A DNA stretch of 64,000 nt. Source: Novosphingobium sp. FSW06-99. GTDB lineage: Bacteria > Pseudomonadota > Alphaproteobacteria > Sphingomonadales > Sphingomonadaceae. Under the pieces are notes generated by a model. The model was not told the DNA's origin, did no database searches, and worked only from the letters and a program-made list of their open reading frames with translations. Below are positions 16,732 through 25,410 of the stretch, one piece after another. Within the stretch, counting starts at the first letter, position 1; every line of letters begins with the position of its first letter. A program made the position numbers and the translations under genes. The DNA is taken from positions 331,560 to 395,559 of the forward strand of contig NZ_KQ954252.1 in the NCBI RefSeq assembly GCF_001519065.1. The letters run 5' to 3'.

Positions 16732-17156
16732 GCCATCCTGCCGTTTTTTGAGCGTGTTCGAGGGCGCTGCTCCGGTGGTCCGATTCCGGCATTTGCGACC
16801 GTGCCATCCGGTTGGCGGGACGCCACTGTCAAAAACAATCCCCGTCGAATTGGCCTGAGAGCCCGGCGCAACCGAATAAGTCCCCGACGCCCGGCTGTTG
16901 TACGATCTCGGCATGGTGGCAGCGGCCCGCGCACGTCTGGGTGATGTGCCACAAGGCTATGATTCGCCCGATTATCGCTATGCGTTGAATGAATTTTGCG
17001 ATGAAACCGGGGCGGCTGCCCTGCTGAAGGCAGATCTGGCTGCGGCGCCCGCCGACACGCTGTTGCATGACGACACCGGCGCCCGTGCTTGTCCAAGCCA
17101 AAGATGAAAATCGGAGGCTGATGCTGGCACGATGAACCACGGTCGGCCAGGTTTTC
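16732..17156. other. Intergenic stretch after chrA
   Basis: 425 bp between chrA and the minus-strand tetR. A T6 run follows the chrA stop (16743-16748) after a weak GGCGG/CTGCC stem and may terminate transcription. The only coding-like piece is the fragment at 16898-17107. Otherwise nothing recognisable. Confidence 0.4.
16898..17107 (+). pseudogene. Possible gene remnant or small hypothetical ORF
   Basis: A 69-residue open frame from a TTG codon, preceded in frame by a stop at about 16876. The text reads like real protein (LYDLGMVAAARARLGDVPQGYDS, then YALNEFCDETGAAALL) with balanced composition, but no Shine-Dalgarno or recognised family is seen. It may be the C-terminal fragment of a decayed gene. 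Low confidence. Confidence 0.25.
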
Positions 17157-17819
17157 TCAAATCTCCGGCACATAAGTATTAACAATATTTATGAAACTTT
17201 TGATCGATATCCGCTTTATCTGTGGCATGGATGACAGAAATGGCTTTGCATACCCTGCAAAAACTGTCGACCCTTCCATCGAAAACGAGATGAACAGGGA
17301 AAGATCGTCGCAGTCCTTCTGCTGAAGATCGGGTCGCATCAGGGCGACGATATCATTGATAGGGGCCCTGGCCCTGGCATAGAGTTCGTGCATGCGATCA
17401 TGGACAAACTGGTCATGATTTGACAGGGCCCATAGCTCGGGAAACAGGCGCGTGGTCTTTTTGCTCTGGATATCCTCCAGAACCAGGCTGCAATATCGTT
17501 CCAGCCGCTGTTCCGGTGTCAGACCGCTTTGATAGACGGTGGTTTCGAATTCGCGTTCATAAGCGGAAATCACGGCTTCCAGCAATTCGCGCACGAGTTC
17601 CTCCCGCGTGCGATAATGGTAGGTAAGGTTGCCGAACTTGATCCCGCAAGAGGCTGCGATGCGTCGCATCGACATTGCCTGCCAGCCTTCTTCGATCAGT
17701 ATCCCCAGCGCAGAACGCAAGATCATCTCGCGCGTTTCATGGCCCTTTGTATAGCCGACTGTGCGACTGGGCACGATCAGGTCAGGGACCAGCACATCAT
17801 CGACAGGGTCTTGCGACAT
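17157..17819 (-). CDS. TetR-family transcriptional regulator
   Basis: A 220-residue repressor. The DNA-binding helix-turn-helix is at about 30-70 (ILRSALGILIEEGWQAMSMRRIA followed by GIKFGNLTYHYRTREELVRELL). The C-terminal domain is helical and should bind the inducer. It is encoded divergently from the amine dehydrogenase operon, with two tandem repeats in the shared promoter, so it most likely represses that operon and perhaps itself. Start 17819 is preferred because GGAG stands nine bases upstream; an ATG at 17834 is possible. Confidence 0.85.
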   Translation of the reverse strand: MSQDPVDDVLVPDLIVPSRTVGYTKGHETREMILRSALGILIEEGWQAMSMRRIAASCGIKFGNLTYHYRTREELVRELLEAVISAYEREFETTVYQSGLTPEQRLERYCSLVLEDIQSKKTTRLFPELWALSNHDQFVHDRMHELYARARAPINDIVALMRPDLQQKDCDDLSLFISFSMEGSTVFAGYAKPFLSSMPQIKRISIKSFINIVNTYVPEI

Positions 17820-17864
17820 CAGCAAACGCTCCATGGCATCGCCGGGAAGGGGGTCTCCCGCAAA

Positions 17865-17898
17865 TTAGGTCACTAGACAAATTTAGGTCAATTGACAA
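17865..17898. promoter_or_regulatory. Tandem operator pair for the TetR regulator
   Basis: Two copies of a 16-mer, TTAGGTCACTAGACAA (17865-17880) and TTAGGTCAATTGACAA (17883-17898), spaced exactly 18 bp. The second contains the perfect palindrome GTCAATTGAC; the first has GTC...GAC arms. They lie between the divergent tetR and amine dehydrogenase genes, as expected for a TetR operator. Confidence 0.7.
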
Positions 17899-17976
17899 CT
17901 TTTGAAATGTGGCGGCATTGTCGCGCTCTGGTCACACCTGCCGTCGGCGGGCGTTTTCATGGGGAGGACACGGGCA

Positions 17977-19155
17977 ATGCGGTGGTTTGTCGGCTTGCTA
18001 TCATCTGCGCTGGCCGTGGCGAGCGCGCAGCCAGCGCTGGCCCAGGCCGCATCGGTGTCCGCCGCGTTGCCGGTCGAACCGATCCCCACGGTCACCGCGC
18101 TGCCCGCCCAATGGCCCAGGAGCTGGGTGCTGATCAACGATTTCAATTTCAATTCGATCGTCGATGGCCGGGTGGTAGTGGTCGATACCGCCTCGGCCAA
18201 TCAACCGCTCAAAGGGATCGTGCGGTCGGCGCAATTCGGCAATTCCTTGATCTCCACCCGGCGTGGCGAACTGTTGACCGCCGAAACGTTCTATTCACGG
18301 CTGACGCGCGGCACGCGCACCGATGCGATCACGTTCTGGAAACTGGGCGATCTGCAACCCGGCGGCGAAGTGGTGCTGCCTGGCGGCAAGCGCCAGTTGT
18401 CGGTGACGTATCCGCAGTTGTTCCAGTTCACCAATGCCGAAAAATGGGCGCTGGTGGCCAATTTTACCCCCGCACAGACTGTCAGCGTGGTCGATCTCGA
18501 TGGCCGCAAGGTGCTGGGCGAGGTCGATTTGCCTGGCTGTTCGCAGATCTACCCCACCGGCGCGCGCGGCTTTTCCAGTTTCTGCGCCGACGGTTCGCTC
18601 TATTCGGTCACGCTCGATGCGGCGGGCAAAGTGTCGGGCACCGCGACGATCAAGGCCGTGCAGGATATCGACAACCAGGCCTTGTTCAGCACGCCGGCGT
18701 GGATCGGCCAGACCGCCTGGTTTGTCGGCCAGCGCGGGCTGATCCAGGGGTTCGATTTTTCGGGCCCCTTCGCCAAAGTGATCCCCGGTGCATTCAGCGT
18801 CGGCACTGCCGATGGCGCCGCGCCCGAATGGCGCCCGGGCGGCTGGCAGGTGATCAACGCCGATACTGCCGGGCATCTCTATGTGCTGATGAACCCCGCC
18901 GGACACGAAGGCGGCCACAAGGATGGCGGCACCGAAGTCTGGGTGTTCGACCCCGCCCACAAGACACGCATCGCGCGTATACCGCTAAAGGCGCAGTCGC
19001 TGGCGCTTGCCGTGACGCATGAGGATGTCCCGCATCTGGTACTCGCCCGCGCCGACGGGGTGATCGACATCTATGACGCCGCCAGCGGTGCGTTTGTGCG
19101 CACGCTGGGCGCCACGGTCGCGTTCAACCCCATCGTCATCACCCCGGTGCCCTGA
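17977..19155 (+). CDS. aauB: Aromatic amine dehydrogenase heavy (beta-propeller) subunit
   Basis: Periplasmic large subunit of a tryptophan-tryptophylquinone amine dehydrogenase, which oxidises primary amines to aldehyde plus ammonia. It has 392 residues. A signal peptide (MRWFVGLLSSALAVASAQPALAQA) is followed by the seven-bladed propeller. The family hallmark GGHKDGGTEVWVFDP is near the C-terminal third. Start 17977 has GGAGG nine bases upstream. It heads an aauBEDA block with one-base or four-base overlaps. The aromatic (AADH) rather than methylamine assignment comes from the small subunit. Confidence 0.92.
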   Translation: MRWFVGLLSSALAVASAQPALAQAASVSAALPVEPIPTVTALPAQWPRSWVLINDFNFNSIVDGRVVVVDTASANQPLKGIVRSAQFGNSLISTRRGELLTAETFYSRLTRGTRTDAITFWKLGDLQPGGEVVLPGGKRQLSVTYPQLFQFTNAEKWALVANFTPAQTVSVVDLDGRKVLGEVDLPGCSQIYPTGARGFSSFCADGSLYSVTLDAAGKVSGTATIKAVQDIDNQALFSTPAWIGQTAWFVGQRGLIQGFDFSGPFAKVIPGAFSVGTADGAAPEWRPGGWQVINADTAGHLYVLMNPAGHEGGHKDGGTEVWVFDPAHKTRIARIPLKAQSLALAVTHEDVPHLVLARADGVIDIYDAASGAFVRTLGATVAFNPIVITPVP

Positions 19156-19649
19156 TGCGTGCGCTGGCCTTGTTCCTCGCGCTCGTGCTGGCGCTGTCGG
19201 CGGCCCACAAGGCGCATAGCAGCGACCGGCTGAGCACGGCCACCGGGCGGCTGGCGGGGGTGTCGGGCCCGCTCGCCACCGTGCTGATGGTCATGATCGG
19301 CGCGATCGAGGCGGTTGCCGCGCTGTGCCTGGTGCTGCCGGGCGGGCTGTTCGCCGGGGCACTGATCGCCGCGCTGGTATGGTCGGCCTATGGCCTGGCC
19401 CTGTGGCGGCACCGTGGCGCGACGCTCGATTGCGGGTGCGATCTGGTGGCGCGGCCCCATCGCATCGGCCGCCCGCAAATCCTGCGCCCCGTGGTGCTGG
19501 CGCTGCTGGCGCTGGTGCTGGCCATGCTGCCACAGCAGTCACCCGACCCGCTGGCCGTCGATGTGATGGCCGCGTTCGGGGCGCTGGCGCTTTATCTTGC
19601 CGCGCTGGAAATCATGGCGATTCCGCGCCCTCGCTGGAGGACTTCGTGA
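19155..19649 (+). CDS. aauE: MauE/AauE-like membrane protein for amine dehydrogenase maturation
   Basis: A 164-residue DoxX-fold inner-membrane protein with about four membrane helices (ALALFLALVLALSAAHKAHS, LATVLMVMIGAIEAVAALCLVLPG, LFAGALIAALVWSAYGLALW, VLALLALVLAM). It carries a DCGCD motif (about 94-98) in a loop, consistent with a thiol-transfer role with AauD during disulfide formation in the small subunit. The start overlaps the aauB stop (TGATG). Family knowledge: MauE/MauD are needed for a stable small subunit. Confidence 0.88.
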   Translation: MRALALFLALVLALSAAHKAHSSDRLSTATGRLAGVSGPLATVLMVMIGAIEAVAALCLVLPGGLFAGALIAALVWSAYGLALWRHRGATLDCGCDLVARPHRIGRPQILRPVVLALLALVLAMLPQQSPDPLAVDVMAAFGALALYLAALEIMAIPRPRWRTS

Positions 19650-20239
19650 TGGTGATTTCGCAATTGCTGCTGTGGGCGGCGGTGATCGTCGAGGCGCTGC
19701 TGATCGCCGCGCTGGCCCGCCAGATCGGCGTGCTGCACGAACGGATCGCGCCGGCGGGCGCGCTGTCTTTGCCGCAAAGCGTGAAAGTCGGTGAGACGGC
19801 CACGCCGCTGACGCTGACCACGGTGGACGGCGCCGCGCTTGTGGTGGGCGGTCGGCGCGACGGGCGCAGCCAGTTACTGTTCTTTGCCTCGCCCGATTGC
19901 CCGGTGTGCAAATCGCTGTTGCCGGTCGTCCGCTCGGCCGCGCGCGCCGAAGCGGGCTGGCTCGACATCGTGATTGCAGGGGACGGCGCGCTGGCCGGCT
20001 ATCGCCAATTGGCCAGGGCGCACGGGTTGGAGGACATGCCGATGGTGCTGTCCGAAGCGCTGGGCCGCGCCTTCGGCGTGTCGAAACTGCCCTATGCGGT
20101 GCTGATCGACGAAGCGGGACGGGTCGCCTCGACCGGGCTCGTCAACAGCCGCGAACATCTCGAAAGCCTGTTTGTCGCCAAGGAACATGGGGTCGCCTCG
20201 ATCCAGGAATTCCTGGCCAAGCGAAACGGAGAAGCCTGA
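19649..20239 (+). CDS. aauD: MauD/AauD thioredoxin-like disulfide protein
   Basis: A 196-residue membrane-anchored thioredoxin-fold protein: an N-terminal helix (LLLWAAVIVEALLIAALARQI), then a periplasmic domain with the active site ASPDCPVCKSLLP (CPVC) and the cis-Pro region FGVSKLPYAVLID. It would form or shuffle the six to seven disulfides of AauA. The ATG at 19649 overlaps the aauE stop; GGAGG is eight bases upstream. A larger upstream open frame is out of place with the family start. Confidence 0.9.
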   Translation: MVISQLLLWAAVIVEALLIAALARQIGVLHERIAPAGALSLPQSVKVGETATPLTLTTVDGAALVVGGRRDGRSQLLFFASPDCPVCKSLLPVVRSAARAEAGWLDIVIAGDGALAGYRQLARAHGLEDMPMVLSEALGRAFGVSKLPYAVLIDEAGRVASTGLVNSREHLESLFVAKEHGVASIQEFLAKRNGEA

Positions 20240-20242
20240 GCC

Positions 20243-20791
20243 ATGGCCGGTCTGGACAAATTTGCCGAACATCTGACGCGCACGATCGCGCGCGGCACCT
20301 CGCGCCGCAGCCTGCTGGCCAAGCTGGGCCTCGGGATGACCGGCGCCGCCGCCTTTCCGGTGTTGCCGGTGGCGCGCGCCGCCACCCATCCGCAGGGCCC
20401 GGCGCATCTGCCGGTCACCTCGGGCAACATTCAGGACCCGGGTGACCGCACCAGTTGCGATTACTGGCGCTATTGCGCGATCGACGGGTTTTTGTGCACG
20501 TGCTGCGGCGGCGCGGTCAACGCCTGCCCGCCGGGCACCGAAATGAGCCCGATCACCTGGATCGGCACTTGTACCAATCCCGCCGACAACCGCGCCTATA
20601 TCATCAGCTATAACGACTGTTGCGGTACGACATCGTGCGGGCAATGCCTGTGCAACCGCAACGAGGGCGACCGCCCGCAAGTGCGCGCGCAGTCGAACAA
20701 CGATTACGACTGGTGCCTTGGTCTCGGCAGCAGCGTCTATTCCTGTTCGACGGCGGTGATCGTCGGTGTCGCGCTGGATCATCCCAAATGA
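20243..20791 (+). CDS. aauA: Aromatic amine dehydrogenase small subunit (TTQ cofactor)
   Basis: A 182-residue catalytic subunit that carries tryptophan tryptophylquinone. A twin-arginine-like signal (SRRSLLAKLG, about 20-29) precedes mature sequence with 14 cysteines (SCDYWRYC, FLCTCCGG, NDCCG, CGQCLC). The two tryptophans that cross-link to TTQ in the family are Trp106 (PITWIGTC) and Trp157 (NDYDWCLG), exactly 51 apart as in methylamine dehydrogenase. The extra cysteines (CTCCGG and SCGQC) match aromatic amine dehydrogenase rather than methylamine dehydrogenase. All key residues are intact. Confidence 0.94.
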   Translation: MAGLDKFAEHLTRTIARGTSRRSLLAKLGLGMTGAAAFPVLPVARAATHPQGPAHLPVTSGNIQDPGDRTSCDYWRYCAIDGFLCTCCGGAVNACPPGTEMSPITWIGTCTNPADNRAYIISYNDCCGTTSCGQCLCNRNEGDRPQVRAQSNNDYDWCLGLGSSVYSCSTAVIVGVALDHPK

Positions 20792-21234
20792 AGTGGGCGC
20801 TGGCGCTGATCCCGGCGATCCTGATCACCACCGGCGCGCAGGCGCAGGACGGCGCGGCAGTGTTTGAACGCTGCGCCGCGTGCCACACCGCCACGGGCGC
20901 AGGCGTGCCGGGCGCGTTTCCCCCGCTCAACCGCGATGTGCGCACGCTGGCGGCGCGGCCCGAGGGCCGGCGCTATCTGGCGCTGGTGGTGATGGTCGGG
21001 CTGATCGGCCCGCTACAGGTCGAAGGACAGACATTTCGCAATGTCATGCCTGCGCAAAGTGGGCTCGATGCCGCCGCCGTGGCCGCCGTGCTCAACCATG
21101 TCGGCACACGCATCAGCCATGATGGCCCCCCGTTCCGCGCGTTCTCGGCCGCTGAAGTGGCGGGCTATGCCGCCGATCCTGGCAAAATGGGCCCGGCCGA
21201 CCTCGCCGCGCTTCACGCACGGCTGGCGCCATGA
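20788..21234 (+). CDS. Mono-heme cytochrome c, first of pair
   Basis: A 148-residue periplasmic c-type cytochrome. Signal peptide (KWALALIPAILITTGAQA), one heme site CAACH, the GxPGAFPPL segment typical of class I cytochromes and a likely axial Met in RNVMPAQ. Its ATG overlaps the aauA stop (ATGA). It probably takes electrons from the TTQ dehydrogenase in place of azurin or amicyanin, neither of which is encoded nearby. It has only one heme and is far too small to be MauG. Confidence 0.87.
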   Translation: MKWALALIPAILITTGAQAQDGAAVFERCAACHTATGAGVPGAFPPLNRDVRTLAARPEGRRYLALVVMVGLIGPLQVEGQTFRNVMPAQSGLDAAAVAAVLNHVGTRISHDGPPFRAFSAAEVAGYAADPGKMGPADLAALHARLAP

Positions 21235-21665
21235 TGCGCCGCGCGGTGCCGGCGCTGATGGCGGGGCTGGCGCTGGCCGGGGCTGCGCCGGGCGGGCGTG
21301 ATGCCGATCAGGCGCATGTCGATTATATGCTCAAATGCCAGGGCTGCCATCGCCCCGATGGCAGTGGCGATGACCGGTCGGCCCCGCCGTTGCGCGGCAT
21401 GGTCGCCCGGTTTCTGGGCGCACCGGGTGGCCGCGAATTTCTGGGCCGGGTGCCCGGCGTGGCAACCGCCAATCTCGACGATGCGCGGCTGGCCAACTTG
21501 CTGAACTGGACGCTGTACCGGTTTGACCCTGACCATGTGCCGGGCAATTTCCGACCTTACACGGCGGCGGAACTCGGCCTGTTACGCCAGCAACCCCTGC
21601 GGCTCGACCGCGTCGCGACAAGAACGCGGCTGGTCGCAGGTTTCACAACCGCAGGAAAACCATGA
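21231..21665 (+). CDS. Mono-heme cytochrome c, second of pair
   Basis: A 144-residue secreted cytochrome c with one heme site, KCQGCHRPDG. A signal sequence (VPALMAGLALAGAAPGG) is present. No clear axial methionine is seen in the C-terminal half (VPGNFRPYTAAEL where Met is usual), so the heme may be high-spin or bis-His. The start is coupled to the first cytochrome gene. It may pass electrons onward or take part in TTQ formation; both ideas are inference. Confidence 0.82.
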   Translation: MMRRAVPALMAGLALAGAAPGGRDADQAHVDYMLKCQGCHRPDGSGDDRSAPPLRGMVARFLGAPGGREFLGRVPGVATANLDDARLANLLNWTLYRFDPDHVPGNFRPYTAAELGLLRQQPLRLDRVATRTRLVAGFTTAGKP

Positions 21666-21694
21666 AAATTTAGCCATTCCGGGAGGGGATAGAG

Positions 21695-23971
21695 ATGAAC
21701 AAGGACCTGCTGCGGCACGCATCGCGTGCCGCAATGATGATCTGCGGCCTGGGCACGGCGATGCCCGCACTGGCGCAGACCGCACCGGCGCCCGCCGCCG
21801 ATACGGCAACCGGGCCGGAAATCCTGGTGGTCGCGCAAAAGCGCAAGGAACGCGCGCAGGACATTCCCGGCACGATCGTCGCGATCAGCGCCGAGACGCT
21901 GGCGCGGGCGCATGTCACACAGGCGGGCGATATTGTCAGCCTGGTGCCCAACCTGCATTCGTCGAACACCACCGGGGATTCGACGCCGCTGTTTTCGCTG
22001 CGCGGCATTTCGATGTCGGACTATTCGCTCAACCAGGACGGCCCGATCGCGACGTATTACAACGAAGTCTACAAGGGCAATCCGGCGCTGCTCGGGCTCG
22101 GTTTCTTCGATGTCGATCACCTTGAAGTGCTGTCCGGCCCGCAAGGCACGCTCTATGGCAAGAACACCACCGGCGGCGCGGTCAACCTGATCGACCGCGC
22201 GCCGACGTTCGACACCAACGGCTATGCCACGGTTGGCTTTGGCAATTACAACGCCTTCACCGGATCGGCGGCGTTCAACACCGCGCTCAGCCCGACACTG
22301 GCGCTGCGCGTGGCGGTGACCGGCGACGTGGCCGACGGCTGGTTCAAGGACGTGACCCCCGGCCAGCCCGCGTTCGATTCAAAGCGCGACTGGGGTGCGC
22401 GCGTGTCGCTGCTGTACAAGCCCAACAGCCAGTTCAGCGCCCTGCTGCGGCTCGAGCAGACATTTCAGGACCCCTATAACTACGGCATCTATGCCCAGCC
22501 CGGACCGGGCGGCGAAGGGGCCAGCGTCTATGCGCCGGGCAGCCCGCTGATCTATGCGCGCCCCGCCTCGCTCGGCAATTGGCAAACCCAGTCGTACAAC
22601 GATGGCCGTCGCCGTAATCTGACGCAATCGGCGTCGCTGACGATGAACTATGACTTCGACAACGGCCTCGCGCTGACATCGATCACATCATACGATTATG
22701 GCGATCTGGTCATCCCCGAACACACGTCGGGCGCGCCCAACGATTCGATCGCGATCTGGTATTATGACACCGCCCGCCAATTCACCCAGGATCTGCGGCT
22801 GACAACCAAGTGGTCCAGGCCCTGGAATTTCATCCTCGGCGCCTATTACAACCGCGAAATGGTGTGGAATGCCAACCGGTTCCAACTGTTCACCGATCTG
22901 CCCCCGGTCAGCGATGCCAGTTGCGCCGCCAACGCCTATTCGGCCGATTGCATTGTGCAGAACCAGTTTAACCAGTTGAAGCACAGCTATGCGCTCTATT
23001 TCGACGGCAACTGGCGGCTCGGCAATGTCGTGCTCCGCGCGGGGCTACGCTATAACTGGGACGACGGGCGCCAGTACAATTTCAATTCGATCGTCTATGG
23101 CCCGACTGGCGATCCGCTGTACAACAACATTCCCGGCACTGGCACGTCCAATCTGGGCGCCACCGCCGCGCAAAGCTTTTCGACCAGCCGACTGACCGGG
23201 AAGCTGGGGATCGATTACATCGTCGATCGCAATGTGCATTTTTATGGCACGTGGAGCACAGGCTATCGCGGCAACAGCTTCAACGCGCAGGCATTTTTCC
23301 TGCCGCAGGAATTCAACCAGGCGCTGCCCGAAACCATTTCGGCGTTTGAAGCGGGCGAAAAGGGGCAGTTCTTCAACCGTCATCTGACGGTCAACCTGGC
23401 CGGGTTCTACTACCGCTATCACGATCAGCAATTCATCAGCGTCGATCCGACCACCGCCGCGCAAACATTGGTCAATCTCGACCGGTCGCATATCTATGGC
23501 GCGGAAAGCCAGATCGCGCTGTGGATCAATGACAAACTGTCGCTGCACAGCAACCTCGGCTGGCTGAGCGCCAAAGTCGACCAGGGCGTGGTCGATGGCC
23601 TGAACGTATCGGGCAACCAGTTGATCAACGCGCCGCATTTCTCGATCGACGGCGGTATCGACTGGACCGTGGCTGAGGGCAATTTCGGCGCGATCTCGTT
23701 GCATCCTTTGCTCAGCCATGTGTCGAGCCAATTTTTCGACATCCACAACAAGGCATTCCTGACGCAGAACGGCTATGAACTGTTCGATGGCCACATCGAC
23801 TGGGTCTCACCCGACAAGCAGTGGACGCTGACGGTGTGGGGCAAGAACATTGCCAACCGGTTCTATTTCACCTCGCGCTATGATCTTGAAACCGGATCGG
23901 CGTTCAATTTCATCTACAACCACATCGGCGCGCCCCGCACCTTCGGCTTCACGCTCAGTCGCAAGTTCTGA
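21695..23971 (+). CDS. TonB-dependent receptor of the amine operon
   Basis: A 758-residue outer-membrane receptor. Signal peptide (MICGLGTAMPALAQ), TonB-box-like EILVVAQKRKERAQDIPGT, a plug with LFSLRGIS and LEVLSGPQGTLYGKNTTGGAVN, and a barrel ending FGFTLSRKF. There is no STN domain. A strong GGGAGGGG site precedes the ATG. It sits between the dehydrogenase genes and the aldehyde dehydrogenase, so it probably imports the amine or an amine-containing conjugate across the outer membrane. Confidence 0.9.
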   Translation: MNKDLLRHASRAAMMICGLGTAMPALAQTAPAPAADTATGPEILVVAQKRKERAQDIPGTIVAISAETLARAHVTQAGDIVSLVPNLHSSNTTGDSTPLFSLRGISMSDYSLNQDGPIATYYNEVYKGNPALLGLGFFDVDHLEVLSGPQGTLYGKNTTGGAVNLIDRAPTFDTNGYATVGFGNYNAFTGSAAFNTALSPTLALRVAVTGDVADGWFKDVTPGQPAFDSKRDWGARVSLLYKPNSQFSALLRLEQTFQDPYNYGIYAQPGPGGEGASVYAPGSPLIYARPASLGNWQTQSYNDGRRRNLTQSASLTMNYDFDNGLALTSITSYDYGDLVIPEHTSGAPNDSIAIWYYDTARQFTQDLRLTTKWSRPWNFILGAYYNREMVWNANRFQLFTDLPPVSDASCAANAYSADCIVQNQFNQLKHSYALYFDGNWRLGNVVLRAGLRYNWDDGRQYNFNSIVYGPTGDPLYNNIPGTGTSNLGATAAQSFSTSRLTGKLGIDYIVDRNVHFYGTWSTGYRGNSFNAQAFFLPQEFNQALPETISAFEAGEKGQFFNRHLTVNLAGFYYRYHDQQFISVDPTTAAQTLVNLDRSHIYGAESQIALWINDKLSLHSNLGWLSAKVDQGVVDGLNVSGNQLINAPHFSIDGGIDWTVAEGNFGAISLHPLLSHVSSQFFDIHNKAFLTQNGYELFDGHIDWVSPDKQWTLTVWGKNIANRFYFTSRYDLETGSAFNFIYNHIGAPRTFGFTLSRKF

Positions 23972-24001
23972 TAAACCGGATACAAAAAACTGGAGAGGTT
24001 C

Positions 24002-25405
24002 ATGGCTGACTATCGTATGCTCATCGGCGGGCAACTGGTCGATGCTGCGCAGCATCTCGATGTGATCAATCCGGCCACCGGCGCGGCGTTTGCGCGCGTG
24101 CCGCGCGCCAGTGTCGCCGATGCCGATGCGGCGATTGCCGCCGCCAAGGCGGCGCAACCTGCGTGGGGTGCCACGCCGATCGCCGATCGCCGCCTCGCCC
24201 TGACCGCGCTGGCCGACGCGATTGCCGCCAGGGCTGCCGAACTGGCGCGGCTGGTGACCCTTGAACAAGGCAAACCGCTGCCCGAGGCGCAAGGCGAACT
24301 GGCGTGGACCGAGGGCTATCTGCGCCACTATGCCACGCTGGATTTGCCCGACCGGATCATTCAGGACGACGACACCGGCTATATCGCCGTGCGCCATCAG
24401 CCGCTCGGCGTGGTGGTGGGGATCATCGCGTGGAATTTCCCGCTGCTGGTCGCATGCTGGAAAATCGGGCCCGCCGTGCTGGCGGGCAACGCCATCGTGC
24501 TCAAGCCCGCACCGACCACCCCGGTCACCGCGCTGGTGCTGGGTGAAATCTGCAAGGAGGTGTTTCCGGCGGGCGTGGTCAACGTGATCACCGATGCCAA
24601 CGATCTGGGGCCGCACCTGACCGCGCATCGCGATGTGGCCAAAGTGGGCTTCACCGGATCGACCCCCACGGGCAAGGCCATCCTGGCCAACAGCGCTGAC
24701 ACGCTGAAACGCATCACGCTCGAACTGGGCGGCAACGATGCGGCGATCGTGCTGAACGATGTCGATGTGCGCGCCGCCGCCGCCGGGATCTTTGCCAGTG
24801 CCTTCCTCAATTGCGGGCAGGTCTGCCTGGCCATCAAGCGCGCCTATGTCCACGCCGATATCCATGACGCGATGTGCGCCGAACTGGCGCGTCTGGCGCA
24901 AGCGGCGGTGGTCGGCGACGGGCTGGAACAGGGCACCACGATCGGCCCGATCCAGAACGCCGCGCAGTACGAAAAGGTCAAGGCCTTCCTCGACAGCGCC
25001 CGGCGCGATGGCACGGTGATCGCAGGGGGCCAGGCGATCGGCCGCGCGGGCTATTTCATCGAGCCGACGATCGTGCGCGACGTGACCGACGGGGCGAACA
25101 TCGTCGATGAGGAACAGTTCGGCCCGATCCTGCCGGTGATCCGCTTTGACGACATCGACGATGTGATCGCCCGCGCCAACAGTGGCGATTATGGCCTGGG
25201 CGCATCGGTGTGGAGCGGCGATGTCACCCGCGCCGCAGACCTTGCCGCGCGGCTGCAGGCGGGGCAAGTGTGGGTCAACCAGCATATCGCCATCGGACCG
25301 CACATCCCGATGGCCGGGTTCAAGCAATCGGGGCTGGGCGTCGAACAATCGGTCGAGGGGCTGGCCGAATATACCCAGCTTCAGGTCATCAACATCGCGC
25401 GGTAG
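24002..25405 (+). CDS. NAD(P)-dependent aldehyde dehydrogenase
   Basis: A 467-residue aldehyde dehydrogenase superfamily enzyme that oxidises the aldehyde made by the amine dehydrogenase to the acid. Catalytic Glu241 (TLELGGND) and nucleophilic Cys275 (LNCGQVC) are present, as is the cofactor segment IIAWNFPLLV...KPAPTTP and FTGSTPTGK. The NCGQVC variant replaces the usual NSGQVC. Lies 30 bp after the receptor gene, with GGAGAG ahead of the ATG, so it is in the same operon. Arylacetaldehyde is the likely substrate by context. Confidence 0.9.
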   Translation: MADYRMLIGGQLVDAAQHLDVINPATGAAFARVPRASVADADAAIAAAKAAQPAWGATPIADRRLALTALADAIAARAAELARLVTLEQGKPLPEAQGELAWTEGYLRHYATLDLPDRIIQDDDTGYIAVRHQPLGVVVGIIAWNFPLLVACWKIGPAVLAGNAIVLKPAPTTPVTALVLGEICKEVFPAGVVNVITDANDLGPHLTAHRDVAKVGFTGSTPTGKAILANSADTLKRITLELGGNDAAIVLNDVDVRAAAAGIFASAFLNCGQVCLAIKRAYVHADIHDAMCAELARLAQAAVVGDGLEQGTTIGPIQNAAQYEKVKAFLDSARRDGTVIAGGQAIGRAGYFIEPTIVRDVTDGANIVDEEQFGPILPVIRFDDIDDVIARANSGDYGLGASVWSGDVTRAADLAARLQAGQVWVNQHIAIGPHIPMAGFKQSGLGVEQSVEGLAEYTQLQVINIAR

Positions 25406-25410
25406 GGATC

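Noticed and set aside
20788..21665. MauG among the cytochromes
   Set aside because: MauG has two heme sites and is about 40 kDa; both proteins have one CxxCH and fewer than 150 residues.
23807..25348. 513-codon minus-strand frame opposite the aldehyde dehydrogenase
   Set aside because: The plus strand has catalytic Glu and Cys; the antisense frame has only shadow composition. The same applies to long antisense frames at 25381-26946, 12501-14087, 51112-52434 and 62067-63533.
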